Shown here: one piece after another, positions 48,780 through 61,000 of the stretch | Layout: every line of letters begins with the position of its first letter | Position numbering within the stretch: position 1 is the first letter of the stretch | Origin: Liolophura sinensis | Taxonomy: Eukaryota > Mollusca > Polyplacophora > Chitonida > Chitonidae | NCBI RefSeq assembly: GCF_032854445.1 | Contig: NC_088296.1 | Location: forward strand, 14,112,706 to 14,176,705 | DNA: 64,000 nt | Direction of reading: 5' to 3' | Translations under genes and position numbers: made by a program | Notes under the pieces: generated by a model | Databases searched by the model: none | The model's input: only the letters and a program-made list of their open reading frames with translations | Told to the model about the DNA's origin: nothing

Positions 48780-49080
48780 TTAGTTGATTGTAAATTGGGC
48801 AAAAAAATGTGACATTACTGACATCAAATCCATTACAAACTGAATGTGTCCAGTCTAAAAAAAACGGAGGGTTGAATCAAAATCTGTATGTTATTACAAA
48901 TGTTTATTCCACCTCTTAATATGTTCCCTAATTTGCTCTATGGGCACATCCTTTCCGTTATCTTTCTACCCCTTTGTTTACTTTACCCCTGGTGACCCTG
49001 GTCACGTGATAGCTAAAGAAGTAAATTTATATTGTACTTGGAATTTTGAGAAATCGTTTTCGACAATGATCCGCTCGTCA
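48780..49080 (+). repeat. Partial direct copy of the segment at 50380-50710
   Basis: Shares CTGAATGTGTCCAGTCTA, CTATGGGCACATCCTTT and GTAGCTAAAGAAGTAAATTT-like blocks with 50380-50710. A reversed third copy is in the IR2 left arm at 32390-32660. Confidence 0.75.
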
Positions 49081-49169
49081 CGGGTGTACCTTTTCAATGC
49101 ATGACCTATTTTGGACTCAAAAATGATTCCTTTTTACTGTATTTATCTGCATAACTTATTACTATCAGG

Positions 49170-51990
49170 TTGTGGATGAGTTCAATATCACAACAACTGC
49201 CGCAACATCAGCGTATTCCATGTTGACCTATACTCTGGAAGAAGTATTTGAAAAAAAGTCAGTGAAAGCCATGGATCGTTGGATTTAAAGGAAACCACAG
49301 ACTCTTCAGATGGTGCATGTTATCTGGACCTGTATTCGCACAAAGATAAAAACCGTTTCCTCTCTCGCAGACTTTACGACAAGAGTATTGTAAATTCTCC
49401 TCCCAACATGATGTCAAATGCATATGGCGGTCTTGCACACCATGTGTACATATCCTCGCCTTGTAGCATTTGTCAGAGCTTGTGTGTTGTGTGACCGTTT
49501 CAATCAGCGTTACATGTTCTTACTACAAAAAATGGTATGTCAAGGCTATTCCATCAAACGCCTTCACCCCACGTTTTTTAATGTTTTACAATAAGTAATA
49601 TTAGGTATAATTCTCCTGTAAGTAAATATAGATCACAGGCTCTTGCAGAATACCTGACGCTCTGCTTCATGATGTGTCTAATTCTGCTCAACCCGGGTTT
49701 TTGATAAAGGGTATTCATCGTTTTTCAATTAGCTCGCCACGTTTGACATACAAACAGTTGCAATCAAACGGCAACGGATATGTATACCTTGTTATCGACA
49801 ACTATTCTAGCATGTTACAAGATTTGAATACTGATTTCACTCATTCGCTTAAGTCACACCTTGCGTCTTTCCAACAAATTTTTAAACTGCTGACATCTTC
49901 TGTTTGCAGAATTCCGTTCTGTTTTCGTAATTTATATACTTTCTTCGTTGTTTTGTGATTTGTGTTAAACGTCGTTTTAGGAATTGGCCGTGCGATTATT
50001 GACTTGAAACGTCATTATTTGTATACAAACGTCTGTTTCGACGCATAGATTCAATCTCGTGCCGTGTCATGTATTGGAAGAAGGGACCATACGAAACACT
50101 TAATTTCTAACCTCTAAATTATATAATAATTTAGGCAGTGTAACTCGAATAGGAAGTGTCCAAGATGTTACATACATTATCTTTAAAGTAATCCTCAAGA
50201 AATTGCATTTCATTTCAACATTTTTAACAGAATGCGGAGAATAAAACTTCAGTAAATGACCCATTTTGATCGTCAGGGTGGGGCAAAATGATACACCCCT
50301 TACGGCAAAATGAAACGTGCTTGATACTACCCCATAAATAAACTAAAGCGTACAAGCGTACAATATGGCTATAGTGGGTTAGTCAAATAGTGTTTCCTGA
50401 CGAGAAAACAATTTGAGATAGACCCGAATATCTTAACTGGTTGTTAATTGGGCACAAAATGTGACATTATTGTCACCAACTCCATCATAAACTGAATGTG
50501 CCTAGTCTAGAAAACGGAACGTTGCATCACACCCTTCTGCGTGTCGCTAAGAATATCTACTTTGCCTCTAAAGATGTTCCATTTTGCTTACTTGCCCTAT
50601 GGGCACATCTTTTGCGTTATCTTTCTATTCTTGTGTTTGGTTATTCGTTGGTCACTTCGTAGCTAAAGAAGTAAATTTATATTATACTTCTCATTGCATG
50701 AGCTATATCAGACTGATCAGTGAAGAAATCAGGTAGGAAGAATAGGTATAAATAACGGCAATATCCCAGATATAAAAACTACTGTGAAATAGGCCTACAA
50801 TAATGTTGACACTAGGCATTTGGTTCAATGATATTAGAATGAAAACAGTCAAAAATATTTTCCTGAACAATTTCTTAAGATTCGTTTTCACTTAAATAAC
50901 GGATAGACCAAAAATGATAATGATAATGAGAATCGACAAGAAGGCAGATGTTAAGAGTTTACTTTGCGTTACAGCTAAATATCAAGTAACCGAGTTACTT
51001 TCTTACATGTCAAACATATAATTTTAATTATGGGAAATTTGTCTATCCTCATAGTTTTAATAGTAAATTTCAGGAATTTGTGATATTGTCTAAAATTTCT
51101 TAGCACGGCCATATCTAACAATGTGTCCAGTTACATGTTTCTAAAAGTGCACAAATATGTATAGCTATCTAAACCAACTAATAATTGGATGTCAAGATTG
51201 TTGTTAAGATTAATATAACAAAGTGTAAAACAGGACAAAGATACTTCCAAAGACTTTAGTTAGAAATTTGGCGCTCACCACACGACTGTTTGAAGTATTG
51301 CAAGAACATGTGTACAAGTACTTGTCAGTTTGTTAAGAGGTTGACAATTTAGCGAAGGCCAGGATTACTTACGAATTGGTGGCACTCCATATAAACCTAG
51401 GACGGTAATGAACATTACCAGCAGAGCCATTAGGGTCTCACACAGCTTCCTGTCGCTCTTTATGATAGTCTTCCCTAAACCTGATTGAAGGGGCCATGCT
51501 TTGTTGATTCGTGCATATGCTTATAAGAAACTTTTCAAGAGTGAGTACGTCACACACACGTGATTACATCATCAGTCTACGTGAGTACAACTCGTGAGAT
51601 AAATACGACAATAACCGTTCTGAACCTAGAACCACGTATGTACCCTTCAAATATGGTAAGTTAAAGGAACTCTTATCTGCTTACCTCTAGTTTTGCGTTC
51701 ATAGTGAAATATTTATGTTTTGTACAATGTGTACTACTGTTACATTCAAACAACCTTAGTGTGACTATGTACTTGACAAAACGACGAGCTAAGGCTTTTG
51801 TCGAGTGTACAATGACACGATGAATACTTTATTTGTCATTATTCGCCCAATAGTACGAGTCAATATTTGTCTAGCTAATACCCTGTCGGTACCACAAAGT
51901 AATTATACACACAAATGTACTATATACTAAGAACTATTTCAAGACAGCACGTAAGACAAAATGCACAGATGGATTCAACGCCAACAAATA
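49170..51990 (+). repeat. Right arm of inverted pair IR2
   Basis: Reverse-complement partner of 31110-33945 along its full length, with a similar total length. An R1 copy is nested at 49671-50050. The conserved open stretch at 49279-49494 reads SHKDKNRFLSRRLYDKSIVN, parallel to HKDQSRFLSRRFYD in the other arm but lacking seven residues. Confidence 0.82.
49671..50050 (+). repeat. Dispersed repeat R1, nested in IR2 arm
   Basis: Complete-looking copy, from TAATTCTGCTCAACCCGGG to GCGATTATTGACTTGAAACG. Confidence 0.75.
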
Positions 51991-52129
51991 CCGCTCATGT
52001 TATCTTTTATTTTCTGTGACTTGGCCATTTTTCCACCAACAAATAATGAAAATAGCGTAAGGAATCAACAGGTATGTTAGAAATAAGTTTTTGGATACAT
52101 CAGGAGACCTATATTGTCCTCCAGATAAC

Positions 52130-52395
52130 CACCGCATGGGTGGCCTTTATGATTAAAGCGTCGGCGTCAAAGCCCGGAGACAAGGGATCAAAACCAAGTT
52201 AGGTCATGTACTTCTGTTCCGCTAAGCTTTGCGCCCAGCACTGGGCAGATGTAAGAGCAGACAAACATGATTTGATGGGAGGGAGATAGGAGTTGCCTTG
52301 TTACAAGAAGGCGCTATGTATGTTCACACACCTATATATGTGGTTATATGGCTGAAAAAACAAATGTTAAGTATGACGTAAAACTTCAACACATA
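52130..52395 (+). repeat. SINE-C, tRNA-derived
   Basis: Head with GTGGCCTTTATGATTAAAGCG (A-box-like) and GGGATCAAAACC (B-box-like). The 3' end TTAAGTATGACGTAAAACTTC is related to the 3' ends of SINE-A and SINE-B. Only one copy was recognised here. Confidence 0.6.
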
Positions 52396-52639
52396 TAGTA
52401 ACCAGAACCAAAAGAGATTTGGACAGGAAATACTTCTGTGTTTGACCGCTTTACAAATAGATGGTGTATGCGAAAATATGTGGCGTTAAATCTAGCCTAA
52501 CTTGATTACTGTCAAGGTGAGTGGCCTGATCAAACTCAAACTTCTGACTATAATCAATTAAATCAGCATCAGGTTATTTGACATCAATACAAGAGCTATG
52601 TAACGAAAATGCTACCATAATGATATTGGTATTTATATT

Positions 52640-52895
52640 TGATTTGATTTGTTTTTTACACCGTACTTTAGAATATTTCACTTATACGACGGAGGCCATC
52701 ATTATGCTGGAAGAAAACCGGGCAGACCACGGGGGTAACCCACGACTATCCATAGATTGATGCCAGATCTTCCTACTTATGGCTGAAGAGCAAGCCAACA
52801 TGAGCTGGGCTTGAACTCGCAGCGACCGCATTGGTGAGAGGCCCCTGGGTCATTACGCTACGCTATCGCGCTAATGAACTCAGCCTCGGAGGTCC
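52640..52895 (-). repeat. SINE-A, reversed, near complete
   Basis: Tail TTTTTTACACCGTACTTTAG at the left, then the central block and a head with CAGCCTCGGAGGTCCC at the right. Confidence 0.82.
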
Positions 52896-53128
52896 CTGTA
52901 AACTTAGAAATTTTCTTAAATACATTTATTTCCTAAATGATAAATGATAAATATTTCCACTTAAAGGAAAGACCATATTAACATCACGGTTATTTTTGCA
53001 TTTTCTTATGGAAATATCTTACAAACGTATTCCTTGAAAAGAACATGAAGTTTGAAACCGCAGTTGGAATATAAAAGAATGTAGAAAGTTGAGAAGGCGT
53101 TTTATTATTTTTTCCTGTGTAAATTCTC

Positions 53129-53131
<3 letters not shown>

Positions 53132-53201
<70 letters not shown>
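53132..53201. repeat. (TA)n microsatellite
   Basis: TA run of about 70 bp, followed by GCAATGTAGTGCGATGCAATG. It sits at the inner end of the right IR1 arm. Confidence 0.98.
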
Positions 53202-53204
<3 letters not shown>

Positions 53205-54439
53205 ATGTAGTGCGATGCAATGTAGTAACGGACGAGAAGGGGTTTTAACTGAGAAGTCTACTAAGAGGACGTACAAAATACTCAGATTTCCAGAGACGTT
53301 CTTACAAGTGGCTTATATGCAAAGTGCATTTAAGTTTATAATTACTAATAATTCCAAGAGTATTAAGTTCACTATCCTGTGCGATTAGAATTGTAGTATT
53401 CATCTCTTGAAAATCTTTAAGTATGGGGTTGGAATTTTTATTCACCATCATACAATTGTCCCTCTTGTGTGTGTATAGAGAGACGATATTTGTAGACATG
53501 ACATGATTTGTACAGGCGCAACACAAAATATGTAAACCCTACACTCTGTATGTAGGCAGTGTATAACGTTATGGATGCATTGCAAGCAGCATTCCCGCAC
53601 TACTTTACCAAATGTATGCATAACCCAAAACACTCTTTATAAGATCATTTTACAGTCCGCTGGTAACAGACCAGAAAATTCGCTCTGAATTCGCTCCCCG
53701 CAGCTGGATTGCCATGGGAAAAATTCGGTTTAGTTACAGTATGTAGGAATCATCAAGGTAGAGCCCACATAGCTATTAACACACATCTAACATGGCGTTC
53801 CGAGCTTAAACAGCCTTGAAACCTTATGTGCTCCTATTGCCCTGTCATTTCTGTTAAATTACTATTTCTATTGGAAGTACAGTGTGTAATGTTCTTTCTT
53901 ACTAAAAATAACGAAATACCCATTTCCCCAGTCTCATAGTCAGTCTATTTGAATCAACAGTAAATCCTCGATTTCTTTTTCCATAGATAAGAAAGTGTAT
54001 TGAGCTATGTATTAACTAGGACGATACTGTACATAATGTTATAAATGCATAATAGTCTATGGTCAGGTAGATGGTGAGAATACCCTGGGTTATATATCAT
54101 AGTATACGGGTATGCAAAACAAGTTGAGTGTATAGATACTGGTTTAAGCAGGAAGTGTACCTTCTTTTCACGTTAGTGCTCGTTTTTGTATTTTTACTCG
54201 TGTCGATCACATCGTGAAGGTAGCTCTATGTAGCTGAACATTCTCTTAATAGACCACGAGCGTTTATTAACAAATTGCAACTAGTGTCTGTGGAATGTTT
54301 TACTCTGGTTTCCTGCCACCACAATGCTTGCCGCCGTCAAATAAGGGAATTATTCCAGAGTAAAACGTTAAAAAACAAACAAATAAGAAAAAAAAGCCTC
54401 TATTGAATATAGTTACAGACATACAGCATAGAGAGGAAA

Positions 54440-55110
54440 TCCAGAGCAGCGAAGAAAGTGTGTTATTGTCGTAGCTGGCTAATGGCCACAGGTAACCAGT
54501 GAAATAGGACCTCATGTCAGTTTACATTCAGGTTTCATTCTAACTGTTCATGTAAATTCAATAATAGTAGCAATTTACATGTCTCATAGCACCGTGGTTT
54601 ATACAAAATAAGGTTAAAAATAATACAGTGTTGTGAATTGCAATTTATTAGTCCTCACTGGTCTAGAATTACTCAAAATCTTGTGTTCTCATCACATTTA
54701 ACATACAATCACAATAAAACAATACAATGGAGCCAGGCCTCGGGGTTGCTTAGTCCTCCAGTAGAACTCTGGTTTATGCAGGAACACAATATGATTACAG
54801 ACGCACAGCATATAGACAAAAACACAGCACCGACGAGTGTGATAGCTGGTAAATGGCTATATGTAACCGGTGAAGTTTGGCCTCTCGTCAGTTTACTTGA
54901 GTCACGGTTTTATTCTAACTGTTCACGAAAATACATAAACAGTAGTAATTTACACGCCCCATGTCACCATAATAAAATAAATCATAGAATTACTCTAAAT
55001 GCTGTGTTGTCATCACATTTAGCACACTGTGTTGTCATCGAATTTAGCATATTGTGTTGTCATCACATTTGGCATACAATCACATTAAACAAAAGACTTC
55101 AGTCATAATT
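54440..55110. repeat. R2 repeats, two copies in tandem
   Basis: Two units of about 330 bp, each with a GCTAATGGCCA or GGTAAATGGCTAT block, TTTATTCTAACTGTTC, and CACAATAAAACAATACAATG-type ends. The same pair, reversed, is at about 4560-5110 in the other IR1 arm. Confidence 0.7.
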
Positions 55111-55814
55111 TTTTTGGCAAAACAGCTGTTTTAAAGCCGACCCTAAAGAAGTCTAAATGTTATACGTGACACCTATGTAGGTGGCTAAATACTACCGAGC
55201 ATTCAATAAACCATCGTCTTTGACTCGTCATTGGATACCCGGCATTATCGGTTCAGATAGATGTACGGATGATGTGATCTCATTTGTGTAACGAAAGACA
55301 CGTGTGCCCTGTTTAATTTTAGGATGGCTGCGCTAGACACCAGAGTTTATAGTTGGAGTTCTGCTTACTAGGGAGAATGGAGGTGGGCGTCAAATTCCTT
55401 TTCTGCCTGAGTACATATCCCATAGAGCTTGTATTAGCTTAAGCACAATACATGCTCCACGCCTTTCATCTACCTTTGAATCTTAGATATATTGACAAAG
55501 TGGATCCAATTTACAGCTGTGATGAAATTTCAATTTCATGGTAGTTAACTTATAATAGTGAGTATTAGATCGACTGCACGAGAGGAGTGACAAAACACCC
55601 TTCTTATGACACATTACGAAAGAAACCAAGTTATTTATTTTTGCATTGATGTGACATTTCATATAGTAGTGCTGAAGAAAAACCCGCATGTCGGTGAATT
55701 TAAAATCACCCGATTCTACATGAAAGTGTATGTGTAAATTACCTTTACGTGTACATATATATTTCAATGTGCACTCCTTTGAACAAATAACGTAAGACTA
55801 TCATCTTTTTGAGC

Positions 55815-55998
55815 AGATTCTGGCTCCCTCTCCGGCCGTAAGTGGGAAGGTCTTCCAGCAACCTGCGGATTTTCGTGGGCTTCCCCAGGGCTGTACCCGG
55901 TTTCCTCCCACCATAATGCTGGCCGCCGTGAAATTTATCAGTGAAATATTCTTGAGTACGGCGTAAAGCACCAATCAAATAAATAAATAAATAAATAT
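55815..55998 (+). repeat. SINE-A 3' part, inserted after the IR1 duplication
   Basis: 5'-truncated SINE-A flanked by TTGAGCAGATTC and TTGAACAGATTC. The left IR1 arm has the empty site near 2845-2865. Confidence 0.85.
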
Positions 55999-56162
55999 TG
56001 AACAGATTCAAATTAGCGCTTTTCCCTGGGGCCAAAATAACCCATATCATTCAAGTAGCAAAAATCGATCAGTGGCACCCAATCGATCTTTTTTTAACAA
56101 TAGCCTCAAAAATCACCTTTCATATAATATCAGCCCTATGACGTATTACCGTCCATTAAATA

Positions 56163-56420
56163 CGGCCCCGGTGGCTCAGTTCATTAGCGCACTAGCGCAG
56201 CGCCAGGACCTTGGAGCCTCTCACCAATGCGGTCGCTGTGAGTTCAAGTCCAGCTCATGCTGACTTTCTCCCCGCACTACACGGAAAAGTCTGAAAGAAA
56301 CCTGCGGATGGTCGTTGGTTTCTCCCGGGCTCTCCCTGGTTTCCTCCCACTATAAGTGGTATAAGTGCAATATTCTTGAGTACGGCGTAAAGAAAAAGGT
56401 CAAATCAAATCAAATCAAAT
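56163..56420 (+). repeat. SINE-A shared by both IR1 arms
   Basis: Full copy with head GGCCCCGGTGGCTCAGTT and an unusual (CAAAT)n end. The counterpart is at 2430-2701 in the left arm. Confidence 0.85.
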
Positions 56421-57299
56421 CAAATTGAATCATGAATTTATAATGTGAGTCACGTTATAACTTTGAGAATCATTTACCGGCTTAAGCGCTGCAGGTACGA
56501 GCCTGATATTTACCCAGAGGCAATCAATTTTAAAAATGTTTGGGAATATCGATTTTTTGGCCAAAAATCTCTGGTATAGGCTCTTTGCATGCACTCAGAG
56601 TAATCTATGAAGAATATTTATTTTCGCAAATATCTCCTAGAAAACATTTATTGAGTAGAAAGGCATAATCCTAGTTTTTACATCACTTTCAACGATTTTA
56701 GGACGAAAAACAAATATACAGTATAAATATAGATTTATTTTTATACTTCTTCAGTTACGTATAGCCATTTGCCAGCTGTCACACTCGTCGCTGGCTCAAA
56801 GACATATAATTGTGGCTGTAACAGCTGATACCTGGAGGCTACACACCTGAGATACAACTTCTTCTAATATACACACAGATGAACTGTCACCTTCACTTCT
56901 TTGTTTCTTTGGGGTTTAACATCGCTCTGTGCGTTATTGCGGTTATGGTGTGACGGTGTCTCCCTGCAGTAGGCTGGAACAAATGCCGCCATATTTGTAG
57001 TGCTGCATTACCCTATCCTAAAGGCTCTGGACACATCGCCCCACCCAGTCACACTTTACTTTACCTGTTCCTCGTAAGGCCATTAGTACCGTTGTTAAAT
57101 TGGTGACACACACACCGACAACTGAAACACAGCACTGAATGGCCTAATATTCTAATAGGTGGAAAACACAGAATTTTCTAGAAAAAGTGTTGTGATACAA
57201 TTCTCAGATATCTGCAAAAAAAAGACAGTAGTAGAGAACGTTGCAAACGTTTCGTTTTAAAGAGGCATAATTGAGGAAGCGCAGGTGTGCAGTTGAGTC

Positions 57300-57900
57300 C
57301 GTGCTCTGCCTGTGACGTCACAAGTCACGCGAGACGCGTTAATTGACCACCTCCTTCAGCTCCATGTCGCATTAAAAAAAACCCATGGGTTCGCGCCAAA
57401 ACTATCCGATACGTCAACGAAATTCAGGCGTGAAAACCGCGCAGTCACCACACTGGTCAGTTTTGACGCGAATGGAGCTCACCCATTGGTCAGATTTGGT
57501 GCGACATGGAGCTGAAGGAGCTACTGGCACGTGACATTTTGGAGCACCATGGAACGTGTGACGTCACACGGCTGACGTCATGCGCAGCCTGCGGACTCAA
57601 CGACACACCTGCTTCTCCTCAATTGCTCCTCCTCAATAAGACACGTTTGCAACAGTCTACGGAACCATCGGTTTGCGCCAAAAATGATCCATAGGTGAGC
57701 TCCAATTCGTTCGCGCCAACACTTACCCATGGGCGCCCCGAGCGAGGACAGCTCCTTCAGCGCAGCTTTTTCAGCTCCTTCAGATCTTTTGCGCCCAAAC
57801 TGACCCATGGGTGATCATGTGGTCTGTTTTGGCCTTTGAATTTTGTTGACGAATGCATGGACACTGGATATATATCATCTCTTTCGGGTAGGCTCTCTCA
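57300..57900 (+). promoter_or_regulatory. Polinton left-end control region with CRE palindromes
   Basis: TGACGTCA occurs at 57313-57320, 57559-57566 and 57573-57580. The middle one sits in the perfect palindrome CGTGTGACGTCACACG. Five or more copies, in both orientations, of a motif of the type TTCGCGCCAAAACTGACC next to CCATGGGT lie at about 57379-57810. CTCCTTCAGCTCCATGTCGC at 57351 is exactly inverted near 57501-57520. A TATA-like GGATATATATCATC is at about 57866-57879, shortly before the integrase. I infer that this is the terminal repeat and promoter of the element. Confidence 0.55.
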
Positions 57901-57924
57901 CTATACACGGACACAAGGACGACA

Positions 57925-58705
57925 GTGGACTATGTCTCGCATCGGCCGCCAGCCAGGTCGCTAGCAGCAACAGCATCCTTTCGCCGTAAAGCGGCGGGGT
58001 CAGAGAACGCTCGAGGGCAGAGATTTAGACCCGGTCGTACCGCTCTCCATGCATTCTACTACGACCGCGACAGTCCAGCGGCTTACAACTGTGTTCTGCC
58101 CTTGCTCAAGGCAGCCCGGCAACATGGACTCAAAGTGAGCCAGGCCCGCGTGTCGGCTTGGCTGGCCCAGCAGGACATGTACACGCTGCACCGCCCCGCT
58201 CGACGGCGCAACCCTCGTAACCGAGTTGTGGATGGGGTTATAGACAGTCAGTGGCAAGCGGACCTGGTCGACATGACAGCGTGTGCCAAAGAGAACGACG
58301 ACAACCATTACCTACTTACCTGCATCGAGTTCCTCTCCAAGTACGCTTGGGTGGTTCCACTGCGCATCAAAACCAGTTCTCGTCTGATCGAGGCGTTTCA
58401 ACGCATTTTGAAGACGCGGTGTCCACCGTTATATCTGCAAACGGACAAGGGCAAAGAGTATCTGAACAGACCGTTCCAAGCATTTTTAAAGGACAACAGG
58501 GTGTGTTTCTTCACACAATTAACGAAATCAAAATGTCCGTGGCAGAGCGGTTTAACCGTATTTTGAAAGGACGCATGTACAAATATTTCACCGCTCACAA
58601 TACTCGGCGGTACCTTACCGGCGCTGATCTACATTCGACTACAATCGAGCGTATCGCCGGAGTATACGGTGGGCCTCCAATGAAGTCACCACCCAGAACC
58701 AGAGA
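57925..58705 (+). pseudogene. Polinton integrase (retroviral-type rve fold)
   Basis: The frame starting about 57925 carries the N-terminal part (YYDRDSPAAY, QDMYTLHRPARRRNPRNRVV) and the catalytic core. WQADLVDM holds the first Asp (58261-58263) and LQTDKGKEYLN the second (58444-58446). The Glu, in SVAERFNR (58545-58547), lies in another frame, so a frameshift falls at about 58505-58525. The D-to-E spacing fits D,D35E integrases. Such enzymes join element ends to target DNA in the nucleus. After the Glu, HNTRRYL is followed by frame-broken sequence with ALYGPPTSKRSV. The position next to one terminus is usual for Polintons. The first codons are uncertain and may contain a further shift. Confidence 0.85.
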
Positions 58706-59165
58706 GAAGTGCCTCAAGCCTTGTACGGTCCACCCACATCCAAACGATCGGTGTACCCGATGGGAGCATACGTTTCCCTGCATCGTCAGCGGACCGACAG
58801 GGTGAGAAAAGTCCATTTTTGTGGAGCACGCTCAAGCTCTCATTTACCCACCCCCGCAACGCGTCGTCTTGTGTTACGGGGAGTGGAAGCCGTTGTACCC
58901 AACGTTGGGTTTGATGAAGGTGTACCCAGCCCGTCAGCATTCGACCCGGGGGAGCGGACGCATACTACTTGGTGTTGTTAAAAAAACCCGCGAGACGCGT
59001 CTCAAATTACTACGATCGCCAATCGGATGGTTCCGAAGCGGACGCAGTGTTTGAGAATGACAAAGCCGAACCTCACAGGTATTTCGTGGTTGATTTCAAG
59101 CAAGCCACACCCGACCACATGCGACTTCGCACACACATCTTCCTCGGGAGATTTAGCACGCCTAC
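58680..59165 (+). pseudogene. Polinton packaging ATPase (FtsK/HerA type), internally deleted
   Basis: The N-terminal part ends at the P-loop: FPCIVSGPTG, then TGA (58803-58805), then EKS, so the loop has a stop and a changed residue. The next residues, PPPQRVVLCYGEWKPLY, are typical of this family. Soon after, YPARQ and, in a shifted frame, RYFVVDFKQATPDHMRLRTH appear, which belong near the C-terminus. The region between them, which in intact members carries Walker B, is missing, so an internal deletion of several hundred bases is likely. The intact enzyme would pump DNA into capsids. It overlaps the end of the integrase. Confidence 0.75.
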
Positions 59166-59170
59166 CTCCC

Positions 59171-59710
59171 CAAGTCATAAAACTTTGTACGCACGATCTG
59201 CCGAATCAGTTGTTTCCACGTCAACTTCCCACGTTGTCACGCAGGCTCCAGCATTACGGTCCCTTGCTCTACCTGCTGGTTCAAACCACCCCAGCTATTC
59301 ACGTCATCGATCCGGGTTTACCTTGGTGTTTGTGTGAATGTGCCAGTAATGTGTTAAATTGAAACGTTCCGCTATCACCGGCTGAGAAGGGGGTTTATAA
59401 GACGGGTCTTTGCACCTTGGTCAAGAAAAGTGTTCACTTGTATAAGAAAGGACGGTTTGCTCAATGCGGTGGTTACATTGGAGCGCTGCTTAGCTCCCTC
59501 CTCACCGCCGCACCAGCCCTCATCGGTGGCATCGTTAAGACCATAGCTGGGATGTACGCAGCACGCCAAGACAATGGCCTTGGTCTAGCCGCGGCTCTTG
59601 GACACGCTCCCGTGGCCACCACCCCCGTACCCCGTGTCCCCGTACCCCATGCCCAGTACTGTGAAAGACCTCAAGGCGCTCGACCAAGAGATGGCATCGA
59701 TCCTCCATGA
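59171..59710 (+). pseudogene. Conserved Polinton protein with Gly-rich hydrophobic C-terminal segment
   Basis: One frame, interrupted only by TGA at 59360-59362. Before it: LPTLSRRLQHYGPLLYLLVQ and WCLCECASNVL. After it: NVPLSPAEKGVYKTGLCTLV, GRFAQCGGYIG and a hydrophobic stretch LLSSLLTAAPALIGGIV. Proteins with a CECA.NVL block and a basic part ending in a Gly-rich hydrophobic segment recur in Polintons. A virion or membrane-active role is suspected from resemblance to small adenovirus core proteins, but this is inference. No clear ATG start is seen. Confidence 0.6.
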
Positions 59711-60144
59711 CACGACCCTGTCGGACGATGAGAAAATACAGCGTTGTCACCACACCCTTCAACGGTACCGTGCGTTTCAGGATCAATACCAAGTCGTGCA
59801 GTAGCCGAGTCCGAAGATAAATCCGCCCATCGCCAAACCTCTCGGTAGTTTGAGCGAGGGGGAGATTCTAGAAAGCGTCCTTGTCGTTTTGGGTGAAAAG
59901 CTGCCCTGCTCTGGGCGACACCGAACGATCACACAACGATCGCTGGTGTGATTGGTTGCGGGAAAAGATGGACACACCAGCCAAGACGACAAAATCCCCT
60001 ACTACATCACGGTCTCTGCCCGCCCGGTCTCGCCTTCCGCCTCTTCCTCCTCCTTCCGCCACCACCACCACACCAATCCGACCCAAGGGAAAACAACAGC
60101 GTGACCCTGACTGCGTCCGTCTCCAGCCATCCTACCCCAGCTAA
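59649..60144 (+). pseudogene. Small conserved Polinton protein with helical start
   Basis: ATG at 59649 opens a frame reading MPSTVKDLKALDQEMASILH and EKIQRCHHTLQRYRAF, a short charged helix pair, to TAG at 59802-59804. The same frame continues with PSPKINPPIAKPLG and EGEILESVL. A shifted frame then carries a Pro/Thr/Ser-rich tail (59881-60144). Similar small proteins (LD.EM..IL..., then a P-rich linker and ILE) occur between the capsid genes of Polintons. The function is unknown. Confidence 0.55.
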
Positions 60145-60218
60145 ATTGGAGTCCGTATTAAATACCAGCGCCAAATGGAAAGACGGTCAGTCCGCCTGGA
60201 GGAGATCACCTCGCCAAC

Positions 60219-60990
60219 ATGGTTTACGTGACGTTGCCCAGTAAAAGCTCGCTCGACTACTTCCCCAGCAATACCTTGACGCATTTCACCACCCAACTGT
60301 CACAGCCCCATGCATTTGATTGGTAACTGGGAATGTGGGTTGGTAGAAATACAATACCCCCTACCTGGTTCAACTTGCGGCAAGACGAGGTGTGGTATGT
60401 CTTCGACTCTAAAGAGGACCCGTAACGCGCTAAGCCCAGCAGGCTATTAACCTTCACCCAAAGATCTCGCCAAGGGCCTGACCGACTTGTTGTCCGACAC
60501 ACACATCCCTTTACACAAGCCTCACGCCGGTGATTTGACGTTCGGTTTCGATAATGTGTAGCGGAAATACAGCCTACCTTTCAGAAACAACTGAGGCTCG
60601 GTTTCAGCCCTTGTCTGAAGTAGGTCATGAATGAACGTGGTGGGAGGGAAGCAGGTCATGAATTTACCCCACGATTGGCTCATGGGGCCAGGGGAAGAGC
60701 CGCATATAGGTGCCGAGGATTTACATGCCACCACTCCCACGATGTACGTGTGCACAGACATTGTCGAACCGCGTGTGGTGTGAGAGACGTTGGCGCCGTT
60801 GCTGCGGCTGGTCACCACGAAAGGGAAGTGCGGACAGCACATTTCTAGGACCTTCCAACACGTGGAATACATTCCCGTGCGGCGCAAGCATTTCTCGACG
60901 GTTAAAATTGATATCAGGGACTACACGGCCAACCAGTCGCATTTGAACGTCAAGTGGTCCTGACATTTCACTCTCGACAGCGGCGCGCAT
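60219..60990 (+). pseudogene. Penton-like minor capsid protein
   Basis: ATG at 60219 starts MVYVTLPSKSSLDYFPSNTL followed by THFTTQLSQPH, the recognisable N-terminus of the Polinton minor capsid protein. A stop follows at 60324-60326. GNWECGLVEIQYP lies in a neighbouring frame and TWFNLRQDE back in the first, so a small indel is present. Further blocks are LAKGLTDLLSDTHIPLH, TDIVEPRVV (then TGA), ETLAPLLRLV, HVEYIPVRR and FSTVKIDIRD. It would form the capsid vertices. At least four stops and one frameshift make it non-functional. Length and block order match the family. Confidence 0.8.
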
Positions 60991-61000
60991 TACCTTCGCA

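Larger units (their letters stand above)
53205..57171 (-). repeat. Right arm of large inverted duplication IR1
   Basis: Reverse complement of about 1360-7395, collinear throughout. It is shorter because it lacks the two SINE-B insertions and the 54-bp and 6.2-kb tandem arrays. It holds its own SINE-A fragment (55815-55998), which is missing from the left arm. Its outer end falls next to the start of the Polinton. Confidence 0.85.
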
